Of a DNA stretch of 64,000 nucleotides, positions 1 to 10,977 are shown piece by piece (position 1 is the first letter of the stretch; each line of letters opens with the position of its first letter). The stretch is from assembly GCF_003258945.1 (NCBI RefSeq), contig NZ_QLIX01000007.1, forward strand, positions 1-64,000, written 5' to 3'. The notes under the pieces were generated by a model that saw only the letters and a program-made list of their open reading frames with translations, ran no database searches and had not been told where the DNA came from. This DNA is from Roseicella frigidaeris (lineage in GTDB: Bacteria; Pseudomonadota; Alphaproteobacteria; Acetobacterales; Acetobacteraceae). The translations under genes and the position numbers were made by a program.

Positions 1-84
1 AGCTCATCGTCCTCGCCAACGCACTCATCCGCGACAACAAACCCTACGCCCCAGCCTAAAACACCACATTCACACAAAAGACAG
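1..84 (+). mobile_element. Right end of an IS110-family insertion sequence (cut by window edge)
   Basis: The first 59 bases encode the C-terminus of an IS110-type transposase, followed by a short non-coding tail that stops where a dispersed repeat begins at 85. The tail is only about 25 bases, which fits IS110-group elements with a short right end and their longer non-coding region, where the bridge RNA lies, on the other side. The element's left part is outside the window, so completeness and activity cannot be judged. The boundary at 84/85 is inferred from alignment of 85-132 to an uninterrupted repeat copy at 42731-42778. Confidence 0.6.
3..59 (+). CDS. IS110-family transposase, C-terminal 18 residues (partial)
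   Basis: Frame 3 reads LIVLANALIRDNKPYAPA and then stops with TAA. A Leu-Ile-Val-Leu-x-Asn-Ala-Leu-(I/L)-Arg-(D/E)-(N/G) ending is typical of IS110/IS116/IS902 transposases, which are DEDD-type recombinases guided in known members by a bridge RNA. Only the extreme C-terminus is visible, so the family call rests on this short signature and on the flanking sequence that looks like an IS end. Confidence 0.6.
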   Translation, partial: LIVLANALIRDNKPYAPA

Positions 85-132
85 TTGCTTGGCTTCGCGC
101 CACTGGGCGCGGCGCCCGTTCGGGCGCTCGGC
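85..132 (-). repeat. Family A palindromic repeat, copy A1, truncated by the IS110 element
   Basis: These 48 bases match the repeat copy at 42731-42778 at all but five positions, in the same orientation. The match stops abruptly at TTGC (85-88), where the complete copy continues into the CCGGTTTG arm of a conserved hairpin. The missing side is replaced by the IS110 end. The retained part has the hairpin with the GCGCCCGAACGGGCGC core (reverse strand), the middle hairpin and the conserved GCGAAGCCAAGC stretch. Confidence 0.65.
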
Positions 133-159
133 ATGAATGAATCCTTCATGCCGTTGGCA

Positions 160-1578
160 TCAGATCGCCCCCGCCGCGAAATCCGGCGCGACCGGCGCGG
201 CGCAGACCCCGGCCGCCTCCAGCGCCGCCGCGGCGCGGAACAGCACCGCCTCCTCGAAGGGCCGGCCGATGAGCTGCACGCCGATCGGCAGCGCCCCCTC
301 GGCCCGCGGCACCGGCGCGGCGATGACCGGCAGGCCGATGGCGCTGATCGGCTGGGTGAACAGCCCCAGGGAGGGCCGCAGCGGCAGGCTGGCGCCGTCC
401 AGCTCCAACGTCTCCTGGCCGATCGGCGTGGCCGGCACCGGCGTCGCCGGGGCGAGCAGGATGTCCCAGTCGCGTTGCAGGGCCCGCATCGACTCCCGCG
501 CCAGCCCCCGCACCCGCTGCGCCTGGGAGACCCAGGCCGCCGGCAGCAGCGCGCCGGCCAGCAGCCGGTCCTGGATCAGCGGCTCGTAATCCTCGAGCCG
601 CGTCCGCAGCGTCGGCAGGTGCAGCGCGCCGCCCTCGGCCGAGGTGATGAGGAAGGCGGCGGCGCGCGCGGCCTCCGCCATGTCCCATGCCACCGTCGCC
701 GTCGCGCCGAGCGCCCGCGCCACCGCGGCCACCGCCTTGCGCGCCGCCGCCGATTGCTGCCGGCCGAACCAGCCGCCCAGCACGGCGATGCGCAGGCCGC
801 CGATCCCGGCCCCCAGGCCGGGCAGCACCGGCGCCGGCGGCTGCGGCGCCTGCGCCGGATCCTCAGGATCGGGCCCCTGCAGGGCATCGTAGCCGGCGGC
901 GAGGTCGGCGACGCTGCGGGCGAAGGGCCCGACATGGTCGAGGGAATGGACGAAGGGAAAGGCGCCGTGGCGGGACAGCCGGCCATAGCTCGGCTTCAGG
1001 CCCCAGACGCCGTTCAGCGAGGCGGGGACGCGGATCGATCCATTGGTGTCGGTGCCGAGGCTGAGCGGCACCAGCCCGGCAGCGACGGCCGCCCCCGAGC
1101 CGCCGGAGGAGCCGCCGGCGATGCGCCCCACGGGGTGCGCCATGTCGTGCGGGTTGCGCGCCGGCCCGTCATGGCTGTTCTCGGTGGTGAAGCCATAGGC
1201 GAACTCGTCCATGTTGAGCGCGCCGAGGCAGATCGCCCCGGCCGCTTCCCATCGCCGGACCAGGAAGGCGTCGCGCGTCGCCGGCGGCGCGGTCCGGCGG
1301 ATGCGGCTGCCGGCCAGGGTCGGGATGCCGGCGAGGTCGAACAGGTTCTTGGCGGCGACGGGCAGGCCGGCCAGCGGCCCGACCGCCTCGCCGGCCGCGA
1401 TGCGCCGATCGAGGGCAGCGGCGGTGGCCAGTGCCCGGTCCGCGAGCAGGGCGGTGAAGGCGTTCACCGCCGGGCCGCGGTCCCGGATGCGGGCCAGCGC
1501 CGTCTCGGTCACGGCGCGCGCGGTGGTCTCGCCGGCCTGGATGCGGGCGGCGAGGGCGAGGGCCGGGCCCGGGGTCAT
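160..1578 (-). CDS. AtzE-family amidase (amidohydrolase)
   Basis: Amidase-signature hydrolase of 472 residues, the usual length for the AtzE group. The Ser-cisSer-Lys machinery is visible: Lys about 77 in GLPVAAKN, the Gly/Ser-rich segment AGGSSGGS around residue 157, and the nucleophile segment [12 protein letters not shown] around 176-187. GTDTNGS in place of GTDTGGS is the form common in AtzE. The start codon overlaps the stop of the small upstream gene (ATGA), so the two are translationally coupled. Known relatives hydrolyse biuret-type or oxalurate/carbamoyl amides with a small AtzG partner; the substrate here is unknown. A longer in-frame extension upstream overlaps the partner gene and is not the start. 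Confidence 0.85.
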   Translation of the reverse strand: MTPGPALALAARIQAGETTARAVTETALARIRDRGPAVNAFTALLADRALATAAALDRRIAAGEAVGPLAGLPVAAKNLFDLAGIPTLAGSRIRRTAPPATRDAFLVRRWEAAGAICLGALNMDEFAYGFTTENSHDGPARNPHDMAHPVGRIAGGSSGGSGAAVAAGLVPLSLGTDTNGSIRVPASLNGVWGLKPSYGRLSRHGAFPFVHSLDHVGPFARSVADLAAGYDALQGPDPEDPAQAPQPPAPVLPGLGAGIGGLRIAVLGGWFGRQQSAAARKAVAAVARALGATATVAWDMAEAARAAAFLITSAEGGALHLPTLRTRLEDYEPLIQDRLLAGALLPAAWVSQAQRVRGLARESMRALQRDWDILLAPATPVPATPIGQETLELDGASLPLRPSLGLFTQPISAIGLPVIAAPVPRAEGALPIGVQLIGRPFEEAVLFRAAAALEAAGVCAAPVAPDFAAGAI

Positions 1579-1766
1579 GGCTGGTAGACCGGCGCCGGCT
1601 CGGCGGTCTCGTCGAGCGGGACCGCGAGCGCCGGCGCCCCGACCCGCGCCACCAGCGCCAGCGCCGCCGCGACCCTGGCCTGGCGCGCGGCATCGAGCCG
1701 CAACCCTACCGCGGGGGCGACACTGGCGACATACGCCGCTGGGTCGAAGCGGTCGGGCTCGGGCAT
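1575..1766 (-). CDS. AtzG-like small partner subunit (DUF4089)
   Basis: A 63-residue acidic, helical protein ([13 protein letters not shown]...). The position, size and sequence style fit the DUF4089/AtzG family, whose members sit directly upstream of AtzE-type amidases and form a complex with them that stabilises the amidase. The chosen ATG is preceded by a strong GAGGAGG ribosome site about five bases away; an upstream ATG at 1853 lacks this. It overlaps the amidase by ATGA. Family assignment is by context and general sequence pattern, without a clear catalytic motif. Confidence 0.75.
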   Translation of the reverse strand: MPEPDRFDPAAYVASVAPAVGLRLDAARQARVAAALALVARVGAPALAVPLDETAEPAPVYQP

Positions 1767-1849
1767 GGGGGCCTCCTCGGGCGGTCTCGCCGGCTCCATG
1801 CCGGTTTCGTGCCGGGGCGCGCCGGCGCACATCTCGCGCATGCGTGATA

Positions 1850-1874
1850 CCAATCGATGGCGCCGATCGGTTGG
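1850..1874. promoter_or_regulatory. Inverted repeat in the atzG/glgE divergent region, candidate operator
   Basis: CCAATCGAT and ATCGGTTGG form a 9-base inverted repeat, with one position pairing only as a wobble, around a 7-base spacer. It lies between divergent genes, 84 bases upstream of atzG and 35 bases before the glgE start. Symmetry of this kind is typical of dimeric regulator sites. No regulator gene lies next to it, and no convincing -35/-10 pair was recognised. Confidence 0.35.
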
Positions 1875-1909
1875 AGCGGCGTTTCGCGCCGGACATGGCT
1901 ACGGGGGAC

Positions 1910-4900
1910 ATGATGGCAGCACGACGCGGCAGCAAGCCGAAAGCAGCGGCGCGTGCGGCAGCCGGGCCGACGCCGGCCACGCCGCCACGACAGCCGGCGG
2001 AGGCCCAGGCGGCGGCACCGGTGGCGCTCCCGGCGGCATCGGCGGCCGCCGTGGTGACGGGACCGCCGGCGCCCCGGATCTACCTGCTGCACCCGCTCCT
2101 GGTGGGGACCCTGCCGCAATGGGACGCGGCCTTCGCCCGGGTGGCGGAGCTCGGCTTCGACACCGCCCTGGTCGCCCCGCCCTTCGCCGCCGGACCCACC
2201 GGCAACATCTACCATCTGGCCGATCCGGATGCGCCGCATCCGATCCTCGACGCCGATGGCGATGCGACGGCGGCCCTGGCGGCGCTCGCCGCCAAGGCGA
2301 AAGCGGCCGGACTGGCCCTCTACCTCGACATCGTGCTCGACCGTGTCGCCGCCGAGGGCGCGATGCGGGCGGATCACCGCGACTGGTTCGAGGGCGATGG
2401 CCAGTCCGGCCCGCCCGATCCCCGGCAGGCGCCGCCCGAGCGCGGCACCGCCCGCGCCCGCTGGGAGGCGCCGGAGGTCGCCGAGGCGCTCGGCGCCTGG
2501 TGGGAGGCACGGCTCGGCCGCTTCGCCGAGGCCGGCATCGCCGGCTTCCGCTGCGACGCCCCGCACCGGGTGCCAGCCGCGGTCTGGCGCCGGCTCACCG
2601 CCGCGCTGCCGCACTGCCGCTTCCTCGCCTGGACCGCCGGCATCCCGGCCGGCGACCTGGCGCCGCTCGCCGGGGCCGGCTTCGCCGCGGTCTTCGACAG
2701 CCTCGGCTGGTGGGACCTGAAGGGCGGCTGGCTGGCCGAGGAGGCGGCGCGGCTGGCCGCCATCGCCCCGGTGATCGCCACCGTCGAGCCGCCCTTCGGC
2801 CCCCGTCTCGCCGCCCGCGACCCGGATAGCTGGAGCGCCGAGCGGGAGGCGCAGCGGCAGCTCCGCCTCGCCTGCGGCATCGGCAGCGGGCTTCTGGTGC
2901 CGATGGGCTTCGAATACGGCGCCCGCCGGCCGCTCGACCCGGCGCGCGACCGGCCCGGCGACTGGGAGTGGCTGCGCGCCCATACCGGCTTCGACCTCTC
3001 GGCCGAGCTGCGGGCGGCGAATGCGGCGCTGGCCGGGCGGGCGCTGACCCGGGCGGAGCTGCGTCCCCTCTCCGGCCCCGGCGCCTCCGTGACGGCGCTG
3101 CTGCGCGCGGTGGCGCCGGATGTGCGCGAGGCCGGGGCGGCGACACTGGTGCTCGCCAATGCCGACCTGCACGACGGCGCCAGCGTCGCCCTCGCCACGC
3201 TGCTGCCGGGCGCCGGCGCCGCCTTCGCGCGCTTCCGGTCGGTCTCGCCGGCAGCGGCCGAGGTGCTGACGCCGCTCGCCACGGTGCAGCTCGCCCCGGG
3301 CGAGGTGCGGCTCTACGCGGCCGAGCCGCCGCAGCCGATCCGCACCGCCGCGGCCGTCACCCCGGCCCCGGATGTCGCCGCCGCCGCGGCGGCGCCGCGC
3401 ATCGGCATCGAGGCGGTGGCGCCGGCGGTGGATGGCGGCCGCTTCCCCGTCAAGCGCACGGTCGGCGAGGTGGTCGAGGTCACCTGCGACCTGATCTGCG
3501 ACGGCCACGACAAGCTCGGCGCCGTGCTGCTCTGGCGCGCCGCCGACGAGACCGCCTGGTCCGAGACGCGCCTGACGCCGCTCGGCAACGACCGCTGGAT
3601 GGCGCGCTTCCCGCTCGAGCGCATGGGCCGCTACGTCTTCGCCGTCGAGGCCTGGCGCGACGCCTTCGCCACCTTCCGCGACGAGCTGGAGAAGAAGCAC
3701 GCCGCCAATGTCCCGATCGGCCTGGAGCTGGAGGAGGGACGCATCCTGGTCACCACGGCCGGCAAGCGCGCCGGCGGGGCGCTGTCGCAGCTCGCCGAGC
3801 GGCTGCAGGGCGCGCCGGACCAGGAGCGGCTGACGCTGCTGATGGCGCCCGAGACGGCGCGCTTCATGGCCGAGGCCGACGACCGCCCCTTCCGCGCCCG
3901 CAGCGCCGAGATGCCGCTCGACGCCGAGCGCACCGGTGCCGGCTTCGCCAGCTGGTACGAGCTGTTCCCGCGCAGCCAGAGCGGCGACGCGGCGCGGCAC
4001 GGCACCTTCGACGACGTCATCCGCCGCCTGCCGCATATCCGGGCGATGGGCTTCGACGTGCTGTACTTCCCGCCCATCCATCCGATCGGCCGGGCCTTCC
4101 GCAAGGGGCGCAACAACACGCTGACCCCGGGCCCGGACGATCCCGGCAGCCCCTACGCCATCGGCTCGGAGGAGGGCGGGCACGACGCGATCCATCCGCA
4201 GCTCGGCACGCTCGAGGATTTCCGCCGGCTGGTCGCGGCGGCGCGGGAGCACGGCCTCGAGCTGGCGCTCGACTTCGCCATCCAGTGCAGCCCGGACCAT
4301 CCCTGGCTGAAGCAGCACCGGGACTGGTTCGACTGGCGGCCGGACGGCTCGCTCCGCTACGCCGAGAACCCGCCGAAGAAGTACCAGGACATCGTCAACG
4401 TCGATTTCTACAACGAGGGCTCGGTGCCCTCGCTCTGGATCACGCTGCGCGACGTGGTGCGCTTCTGGGTGGACCAGGGCGTGCGGCTGTTCCGGGTGGA
4501 CAATCCGCACACCAAGCCCTTCCCCTTCTGGGAATGGCTGATCGCCGACATCCGCGCGCAATGCCCGGAGGCGGTGTTCCTGGCCGAGGCCTTCACCCGG
4601 CCGAAGGTGATGTACCGCCTGGCGAAGATCGGCTTCAGCCAGTCCTACACCTACTTCACCTGGCGCAATTACAAGCAGGAGATCCAGGACTACCTGACGG
4701 AGCTGACGACGACGGCGCCGCGCGACTTCTTCCGGCCGCATTTCTTCGTCAACACGCCCGACATCAACCCGCCCTTCCTGCAGACGGGCGGCCGCGCCGC
4801 GCACCTGATCCGCGCCTTCCTGGCGACCACGCTCTCGGGCCTCTGGGGCATGTACCAGGGCTTCGAGCTCTGCGAGGCGACGCCGCTGCCCGGGCGCGAG

Positions 4901-5320
4901 GAATACCTGGACTCGGAGAAATACGAGATCCGGGTCTGGCCGGAGCGGCGGCCCGGCGATATCGTGGAGGAGATCACCCGGCTGAACATGATCCGGCGCG
5001 GCAACCCGGCGCTGCAGACGCATCTGGGAATCGCCTTCCACAACGCCTTCAATGACCAGGTCCTGTGGTACCGCAAGGCCACCACGGACCGGAGCAACGT
5101 GGTGCTGTGCGCCGTCAGCCTCGATCCGCGCAACGTCCAGGAGGCGGCGGTCGAGCTGCCGCTCTGGGAATGGGGGCTGCCGGACGGGGCGGCGCTGGAG
5201 GCGGAGGATCTGATGACGGGCTGGCAGTTCACCTGGCAGGGCAAGGTGCAGCGACTTCGGCTGGATCCCGGCGGCCTGCCCTTCGGGATCTGGCGGGTGC
5301 GGCCGGCGGGGGGCGTGTGA
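1910..5320 (+). CDS. glgE: GlgE: alpha-1,4-glucan:maltose-1-phosphate maltosyltransferase, long form
   Basis: Transfers maltose from maltose-1-phosphate to alpha-1,4-glucan, a GH13 reaction in the cytoplasm. About 1136 residues. A degenerate GH13-like domain covers roughly 60-480, then comes the GlgE N-terminal beta domain (from about 500, [14 protein letters not shown]), and then the catalytic barrel with [20 protein letters not shown], the nucleophile Asp about 864 in [10 protein letters not shown] and the acid/base Glu about 893 in FLAEAFTRP. Actinobacterial GlgE is about 660-700 residues, so the front third is extra. ATGs at 1895, 1910 and 1913 are all possible; GGGGG at 1903-1907 favours the later two. 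The stop overlaps treS by TGATG. Confidence 0.93.
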   Translation: MMAARRGSKPKAAARAAAGPTPATPPRQPAEAQAAAPVALPAASAAAVVTGPPAPRIYLLHPLLVGTLPQWDAAFARVAELGFDTALVAPPFAAGPTGNIYHLADPDAPHPILDADGDATAALAALAAKAKAAGLALYLDIVLDRVAAEGAMRADHRDWFEGDGQSGPPDPRQAPPERGTARARWEAPEVAEALGAWWEARLGRFAEAGIAGFRCDAPHRVPAAVWRRLTAALPHCRFLAWTAGIPAGDLAPLAGAGFAAVFDSLGWWDLKGGWLAEEAARLAAIAPVIATVEPPFGPRLAARDPDSWSAEREAQRQLRLACGIGSGLLVPMGFEYGARRPLDPARDRPGDWEWLRAHTGFDLSAELRAANAALAGRALTRAELRPLSGPGASVTALLRAVAPDVREAGAATLVLANADLHDGASVALATLLPGAGAAFARFRSVSPAAAEVLTPLATVQLAPGEVRLYAAEPPQPIRTAAAVTPAPDVAAAAAAPRIGIEAVAPAVDGGRFPVKRTVGEVVEVTCDLICDGHDKLGAVLLWRAADETAWSETRLTPLGNDRWMARFPLERMGRYVFAVEAWRDAFATFRDELEKKHAANVPIGLELEEGRILVTTAGKRAGGALSQLAERLQGAPDQERLTLLMAPETARFMAEADDRPFRARSAEMPLDAERTGAGFASWYELFPRSQSGDAARHGTFDDVIRRLPHIRAMGFDVLYFPPIHPIGRAFRKGRNNTLTPGPDDPGSPYAIGSEEGGHDAIHPQLGTLEDFRRLVAAAREHGLELALDFAIQCSPDHPWLKQHRDWFDWRPDGSLRYAENPPKKYQDIVNVDFYNEGSVPSLWITLRDVVRFWVDQGVRLFRVDNPHTKPFPFWEWLIADIRAQCPEAVFLAEAFTRPKVMYRLAKIGFSQSYTYFTWRNYKQEIQDYLTELTTTAPRDFFRPHFFVNTPDINPPFLQTGGRAAHLIRAFLATTLSGLWGMYQGFELCEATPLPGREEYLDSEKYEIRVWPERRPGDIVEEITRLNMIRRGNPALQTHLGIAFHNAFNDQVLWYRKATTDRSNVVLCAVSLDPRNVQEAAVELPLWEWGLPDGAALEAEDLMTGWQFTWQGKVQRLRLDPGGLPFGIWRVRPAGGV

Positions 5321-8300
5321 TGTCCCGCCGCAGCGACGACGGCAGGGACCTCAGCCCCTCCATGGCCGAATTGCGCGCCACCCAGCCCCTCGCGCCGCGC
5401 CGCGGCGGCCCGGCCACGGTGCACCGGGTGGCATCGCATCCGCGCGACCCGCAATGGTACCGCGACGCGGTGGTCTACCAGCTCCACGTCAAGAGCTTCT
5501 TCGACGCCAACGACGACGGCATCGGCGACTTCGCCGGGCTGCTGCAGAAGCTCGACTACATCGCCGAGCTCGGCGTCGACACGCTCTGGCTGCTGCCCTT
5601 CTACCCGAGCCCGCTGCGCGACGATGGCTACGACATCGCCGACTATCGCGGGGTGAACCCGAGCTACGGCACGCTGCAGGATGCCCGCCGCTTCGTGCGG
5701 GAGGCGCATGCCCGCGGCCTCAAGGTCATCACCGAGCTGGTCATCAACCACACCAGCGACCAGCATCCCTGGTTCCAGCGCGCCCGCAGCGCGCCGCCCG
5801 GCTCGCTGCACCGCAACTACTATGTCTGGTCGGACAGCGACCAGAAGTACGACGGTACGCGCATCATCTTCCTCGATACGGAGAAGTCCAACTGGACCTT
5901 CGATTCGGTGGCCGGGCAATATTTCTGGCACCGCTTCTACAGCCACCAGCCGGATCTGAACTTCGAGAATCCGCGCGTCCTGTCGGAAGTGCTGAACGTC
6001 ATGCGCTTCTGGCTCGATATCGGGATCGACGGGCTGCGGCTCGACGCCGTGCCCTATCTGCGCGAGCGCGAGGGCACCAACAACGAGAACCTGCCGGAGA
6101 CGCACGAGGTGCTGCGGCTGATCCGCAGCAAGCTCGACCAGGGCTTCCAGGGCCGCATGCTGCTCGCCGAGGCCAACCAGTGGCCGGAGGACACGCAGCA
6201 GTATTTCGGCAACGGCGACGAATGCCAGATGGCCTTCCATTTCCCGCTGATGCCCCGGATGTACATGGGCATCGCGCAGGAGGACCGCTTCCCGATCACC
6301 GACATCCTGCGGCAGACCCCCGACATCCCGGATGGCTGCCAATGGGCGATCTTCCTGCGCAACCATGACGAGCTGACGCTCGAGATGGTCACCGACCGCG
6401 AGCGGGACTATCTCTGGAACACCTATGCCGCCGACAAGCGGGCGCGCATCAACCTCGGCATCCGCCGCCGTCTCGCGCCGCTGCTCGAGCGCGACCGTCG
6501 CCGCATCGAGCTGATGAACGGCCTGCTGCTCTCCATGCCCGGCACGCCGGTGATCTATTACGGCGACGAGATCGGCATGGGCGACAACATCTTCCTGCGC
6601 GACCGCGACGGCGTGCGCACGCCGATGCAGTGGTCGCCGGACCGCAATGGCGGCTTCTCGAAGGCCGATCCGGCGGCGCTGGTGCTGCCGGTGCTGCAGG
6701 ACCCGCTCTACGGCTACCAGGCCGTGAATGTCGAGACGCAGTCGCGCGACCCGCACAGCCTGCTGAACTGGATGCGCCGCATGCTGGCGGTGCGCAAGCG
6801 CAGCCGCGCCTTCGGCCGCGGCAGCATGCGGCTACTCTATCCGGCGAACCGCAAGGTGCTGGCCTATCTACGGGAATACGACGGCGACACAATCCTCTGC
6901 GTCTTCAACCTCTCCCGCTCGGCGCAGGCGGTGGAGCTCGACCTTTCCGCCTGCAGCGGGCAGGTGCCGGTGGAGATGCTGGGCGGCACGAGCTTCCCGC
7001 CGATCGGTCAGCTTCCCTACCTGCTGACCCTGCAGCCCTATGGCTTCTACTGGTTCGTCCTCGCCACCGAGAAGGCGCTGCCGCCCTGGCACGCCCCCTC
7101 GCCCGAGCCGCTGCCTGACCTCCGAACCCTTGTCCTGAAGGCCGACGTGAAGGAACTCCTTGGCGACGCCGTTCGCGGCGAGATCGAGCGGGACATCCTG
7201 CCTGCCTACCTCCCGAAGCGGCGCTGGTTCGCCGCCAAGGGCGAGACGCTGGAGGGTGTCCGCCTGACCGCCATCGCCGCCTTGCCCGAAGCGAAGGGCG
7301 CGGTGGTCATGGCCGAGGTTGAGGTCAGGCTGCCGGGGCGGGTGGAGCGCTATGCCCTGCCCCTCGGCGGCGTCGAGGACACGGATGGCATCGGCCCGCT
7401 GCCGGCGCAGCTGGCCCTGACGCGGCTGCGGCAGGGCCGGCGGGTCGGCTTCCTGACCGACGCCTTCGCCGACAACCGCCTGCCGACCGCCGCGCTGCAG
7501 GCGCTGCGCGACGGCCTGGCGCTGCAGACCGATGACGGCGAGATCCACTTCCGGTCCACCTCGCGCCTCGCCGAGCTGACCCTGCCGGACGCGCCGGAGA
7601 TCCGCCGGCTCTCGGCCGAGCAGTCCAACTCCTCGCTCATCTATGGCGACCAGGTCGTGCTGAAGATCATCCGGCGCATCAATCCCGGAATCCATCCGGA
7701 AGCCGAGATGACGCGCTACCTGACCGAGGCGGGATTCGCCAATACGGCGCCGCTGCTCGGCGAGGTGGTGCGCATCGCGCCGGACGGCACGCCGAACACG
7801 CTGATGCTGGCGCAGGGCTTCGTCCGCAACCAGGGCGATGGTTGGGCCTGGACGCTCGACTGGCTCGGCCGCGCCGTTGACGAGGCGGCGCTGACCGAAA
7901 CGCCGCCGGAGGACCCTTTCGCCGGCTATCTGGCCTTCGCCGGCGCGCTCGGCCGCCGCCTGGGCGAGTTGCACGCAGCCCTGGCGAAGCCGACCGACCA
8001 GCCGGCCTTCGCGCCGGAGACGGCGACGGAGGAGGACCGCGCGGGTTGGGCGAAGGGGGCGCTGGAACAGCTCGACCCGGCGCTCGAGCTGCTGCGCTCG
8101 CGTGAGTTGCCGGAGGATATCGCCCCGCTCGCCGAGCGGCTGCTGTCGCGGGCCGATGCGCTGCGCGCGGCGACGCACCGGCTGGCGCAATCGGCGGCGG
8201 GGGCGCTGAAGACGCGCGTGCATGGCGACTTCCATCTGGGCCAGGTGCTGGTGGCGCAGGGCGATGCCGTCATCGTCGACTTCGAGGGCGAGCCGGCGCG

Positions 8301-8679
8301 GCCGCTCTCCGAGCGGCGCGCCAAGGGCAGCCCGCTGCGCGATGTCGCCGGCCTGCTGCGCAGCTTCGACTACGTGTCGCACGTGGCGAACTCGACGGAA
8401 GGCTCGGGCGCTTCGGCGGCCGCGCCCTCCGAGCGGCGCACGGCGCTGATCGCCCGCTGGCAGCAGCAATCCGAGCGTGCCTTCCTCGATGCCTATCACG
8501 CGGCGGAGGCCGCCGCGCCCAATCCCTGGGTGCCGGCGGACGCCGAGGCTGCGCTGCTCGACCTCTTCCTGATCGAGAAGGCGGCCTATGAAATCCGCTA
8601 CGAGGCGGCGAACCGTCCGGCCTGGATCGGTGTGCCGCTGCGTGGCCTTGCCTCCCTGGCGGAGCGGATCACTGCATGA
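5320..8679 (+). CDS. treS: TreS-maltokinase fusion: trehalose synthase plus maltose-1-phosphate-forming kinase
   Basis: Two enzymes in one 1119-residue chain. The N-terminal GH13 domain (about 45-590) interconverts trehalose and maltose: Asp about 242 in [10 protein letters not shown], Glu about 284 in LLAEANQW, Asp about 350 in LRNHDEL. The C-terminal domain (about 610-1119) is a maltokinase (Mak/Pep2): [12 protein letters not shown] near its start and the kinase motif VHGDFHLGQ with Asp about 970, followed by VDFEGEP. The fusion converts trehalose directly to the GlgE donor maltose-1-phosphate. It overlaps glgE (TGATG) and glgB (ATGA), so all three are coupled. Confidence 0.95.
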   Translation: MSRRSDDGRDLSPSMAELRATQPLAPRRGGPATVHRVASHPRDPQWYRDAVVYQLHVKSFFDANDDGIGDFAGLLQKLDYIAELGVDTLWLLPFYPSPLRDDGYDIADYRGVNPSYGTLQDARRFVREAHARGLKVITELVINHTSDQHPWFQRARSAPPGSLHRNYYVWSDSDQKYDGTRIIFLDTEKSNWTFDSVAGQYFWHRFYSHQPDLNFENPRVLSEVLNVMRFWLDIGIDGLRLDAVPYLREREGTNNENLPETHEVLRLIRSKLDQGFQGRMLLAEANQWPEDTQQYFGNGDECQMAFHFPLMPRMYMGIAQEDRFPITDILRQTPDIPDGCQWAIFLRNHDELTLEMVTDRERDYLWNTYAADKRARINLGIRRRLAPLLERDRRRIELMNGLLLSMPGTPVIYYGDEIGMGDNIFLRDRDGVRTPMQWSPDRNGGFSKADPAALVLPVLQDPLYGYQAVNVETQSRDPHSLLNWMRRMLAVRKRSRAFGRGSMRLLYPANRKVLAYLREYDGDTILCVFNLSRSAQAVELDLSACSGQVPVEMLGGTSFPPIGQLPYLLTLQPYGFYWFVLATEKALPPWHAPSPEPLPDLRTLVLKADVKELLGDAVRGEIERDILPAYLPKRRWFAAKGETLEGVRLTAIAALPEAKGAVVMAEVEVRLPGRVERYALPLGGVEDTDGIGPLPAQLALTRLRQGRRVGFLTDAFADNRLPTAALQALRDGLALQTDDGEIHFRSTSRLAELTLPDAPEIRRLSAEQSNSSLIYGDQVVLKIIRRINPGIHPEAEMTRYLTEAGFANTAPLLGEVVRIAPDGTPNTLMLAQGFVRNQGDGWAWTLDWLGRAVDEAALTETPPEDPFAGYLAFAGALGRRLGELHAALAKPTDQPAFAPETATEEDRAGWAKGALEQLDPALELLRSRELPEDIAPLAERLLSRADALRAATHRLAQSAAGALKTRVHGDFHLGQVLVAQGDAVIVDFEGEPARPLSERRAKGSPLRDVAGLLRSFDYVSHVANSTEGSGASAAAPSERRTALIARWQQQSERAFLDAYHAAEAAAPNPWVPADAEAALLDLFLIEKAAYEIRYEAANRPAWIGVPLRGLASLAERITA

Positions 8680-10835
8680 ATCAGTCCTATGACGCGCTGG
8701 CCGCGGGCCGCCACGGCGACCCGTTCTCCCTCCTCGGTCCACATGACGGCGAGGTGCGCAGCTTCCAGCCTGGGGCGCGCGGCGTCGCGGTGCTGGCGCG
8801 CGATGGCGGCGAGGAGATCGGCCGGCTCGAGAAGGTGCATCCGGCCGGCCTCTTCTCCGGCCGGGTGTCGCGCCAGGTGCCCTACCGGTTGCGGATCGAA
8901 TGGCCGGGGCTGACGCAGGAGACCGAGGATCCCTATGCCTTCGGCCTGCTGCTCGGATCGCTCGACCTGCATCTCTTCAGCGAGGGCCGGCATTTCGAGC
9001 TGGCCAAGGTGTTCGGCGCGCAGGCGATGGAGATGGAGGGCGTGCCCGGCGTGCGCTTCGCGCTCTGGGCGCCGAATGCGCGCCGCGTCTCGGTCGTCGG
9101 CGATTTCAACGGATGGGATGGACGGCGCCATCCGATGCGGCTGCGGCCTGAAGCGGGCGTGTGGGAGCTGTTCATCCCGCGCCTGCAACCCGGAGCCGTC
9201 TACAAATACGAGTTGGTCGGGCCGGACGGGGCGCTTCTGCCGCTGAAGGCCGACCCGATCGCCCAGGCGACGGAGCTGCCGCCGGCCACCGCCTCCCGCG
9301 TCCTCGATCCGGCTCCCTTCGCCTGGACGGATGAGGGCTGGATGGCGCGGCGCGGCGCGGCACAGGCGCCGGGCGCGCCGATCTCCATCTACGAGGTGCA
9401 TGCCGGCTCCTGGTGGCGCGATGCGGAGGGCGAATCGCTCGACTGGGACCGGCTGGCCGACCGGCTGATCCCCTATGTGCAGGGCATGGGCTTCACCCAT
9501 CTCGAATTCCTGCCGATCATGGAGCATCCCTTCGGCGGCTCCTGGGGCTACCAGCCGCTCTCCATGTTCGCGCCGAGCGCCCGGTTCGGCTCGCCCACCG
9601 GCTTCGCCCGGTTCGTCGACCGTGCCCATGCCGCCGGCATCGGCGTCATCCTCGACTGGGTGCCGGCGCATTTCCCGACCGATGCGCATGGCCTCTACCG
9701 CTTCGACGGCACGGCGCTCTACGAGCATGCCGATCCGCGCGAGGGCTTCCACCGCGACTGGAACACGGCGATCTACAATTTCGGCCGCAACGAGGTGCGC
9801 GGCTTCCTGCTCGCCAGCGCGCTGCATTGGCTGGAGCACTACCATGTGGACGGGCTGCGCGTGGATGCCGTGGCCTCCATGCTCTACCGCGACTACTCCC
9901 GGCCGGCCGGCGAGTGGATCCCGAACCGCTTCGGCGGGCGGGAGAATCTCGAGGCCGTCGCCTTCCTGCAGGAGATGAACGCCGTCGTCGCGGAACGCTG
10001 CCCCGGCGCCGTCACCATCGCCGAGGAAAGCACGGCCTGGCCCGGCGTGACCCGGCCGACCGGCGAGGGCGGCCTCGGCTTCGACTACAAATGGAACATG
10101 GGCTGGATGCACGATTCGCTCCATTACATCGAGCAGAATCCGGTGCACCGACAGTACCACCACGACAGCATGACCTTCGGCCTGGTCTATGCCTGGAGCG
10201 AGAAGTTCATCCTGCCCCTCAGCCATGACGAGGTGGTCTATGGCAAGGGCTCGCTCGTTGGGAAGATGCCGGGCGACACCTGGCAGAAGCTCGCCAATCT
10301 GCGCGCCTATCTCGGCTTCATGTGGACGCATCCCGGCAAGAAGCTGCTCTTCATGGGCGGCGAGATCGCCCAGCCGGCGGAGTGGAACCACGATGCCAGC
10401 ATCGCCTGGCCGCTGCTCGACGATGCCGGCCATCGCGGCATCCAGCGCCTGGTGAACGACATCAACGCCGCCTATCGCGCGGTGCCGGCGCTGCACCGCC
10501 GCGACGCCGCGCCCGAGGGCTTCCGCTGGGTGGTGGGCGACGACCGGGCGCAGAGCGTCTTCGCCTTCCTGCGCTTCGGCGGCGCCAATGACCCGCCGGC
10601 CCTCGTCGTTTGCAACATGACGCCGGTGCCGCGCCACGGCTACCGGATCGGCGTTCCGCGCGGCGGCACCTGGCACGAGATGTTGAACACCGATGCCGCC
10701 GCCTATGGCGGGACCAACAGCGGCAACGGTGGTTGGATCACCGCGGAGCCCACGCCGAGTCACGGCTTCGGCGAGAGCCTCAGCCTCGTCCTGCCGCCGC
10801 TCGCGGTCCTCATCCTGGTGCCGCAGGGCGGCTGA
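8676..10835 (+). CDS. glgB: GlgB: 1,4-alpha-glucan branching enzyme
   Basis: Makes alpha-1,6 branches in glucan. It has 719 residues, with the usual bacterial layout: a short N-terminal module, a CBM48 domain around 110-210 ([21 protein letters not shown]), a GH13 barrel and a C-terminal beta domain. The nucleophile is Asp about 397 in [11 protein letters not shown] and the acid/base Glu about 450 in [24 protein letters not shown] supplies the third carboxylate region. Its start overlaps the treS stop (ATGA), so it branches the polymer made by the coupled GlgE. A 142-base gap follows. Confidence 0.95.
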   Translation: MNQSYDALAAGRHGDPFSLLGPHDGEVRSFQPGARGVAVLARDGGEEIGRLEKVHPAGLFSGRVSRQVPYRLRIEWPGLTQETEDPYAFGLLLGSLDLHLFSEGRHFELAKVFGAQAMEMEGVPGVRFALWAPNARRVSVVGDFNGWDGRRHPMRLRPEAGVWELFIPRLQPGAVYKYELVGPDGALLPLKADPIAQATELPPATASRVLDPAPFAWTDEGWMARRGAAQAPGAPISIYEVHAGSWWRDAEGESLDWDRLADRLIPYVQGMGFTHLEFLPIMEHPFGGSWGYQPLSMFAPSARFGSPTGFARFVDRAHAAGIGVILDWVPAHFPTDAHGLYRFDGTALYEHADPREGFHRDWNTAIYNFGRNEVRGFLLASALHWLEHYHVDGLRVDAVASMLYRDYSRPAGEWIPNRFGGRENLEAVAFLQEMNAVVAERCPGAVTIAEESTAWPGVTRPTGEGGLGFDYKWNMGWMHDSLHYIEQNPVHRQYHHDSMTFGLVYAWSEKFILPLSHDEVVYGKGSLVGKMPGDTWQKLANLRAYLGFMWTHPGKKLLFMGGEIAQPAEWNHDASIAWPLLDDAGHRGIQRLVNDINAAYRAVPALHRRDAAPEGFRWVVGDDRAQSVFAFLRFGGANDPPALVVCNMTPVPRHGYRIGVPRGGTWHEMLNTDAAAYGGTNSGNGGWITAEPTPSHGFGESLSLVLPPLAVLILVPQGG

Positions 10836-10977
10836 GGGGCGGCAGCCATCGCGCCGGCGCGCCGGGGGCGAGGGTCCCGGCGGCCCGGGGCGCGCCACGC
10901 GGGGCCGCTGACAGGAGGGGCCGGCCTCCGCAGCCTCCAGGGCGTCCGGCCCGGCACATCCAGACCACAGGGGTAGC

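Noticed and set aside
85-1587. Plus-strand 500-residue frame across the amidase
   Set aside because: It runs through a repeat and over the complete AtzE-type amidase on the minus strand; its composition is Arg/Gly-rich and no motif is present.
1706-5041. Long minus-strand frame opposite glgE and similar antisense frames over 1000 residues
   Set aside because: The opposite strand encodes GlgE with all catalytic motifs; the antisense product is Arg/Gly/Ala-rich without domain signatures, as expected from GC-rich third positions.
10836-10977. Possible small gene or terminator between glgB and glgX
   Set aside because: Only GC-rich sequence with a repeated GGCGCGCC word; no start with ribosome site and no convincing hairpin followed by a U-run.
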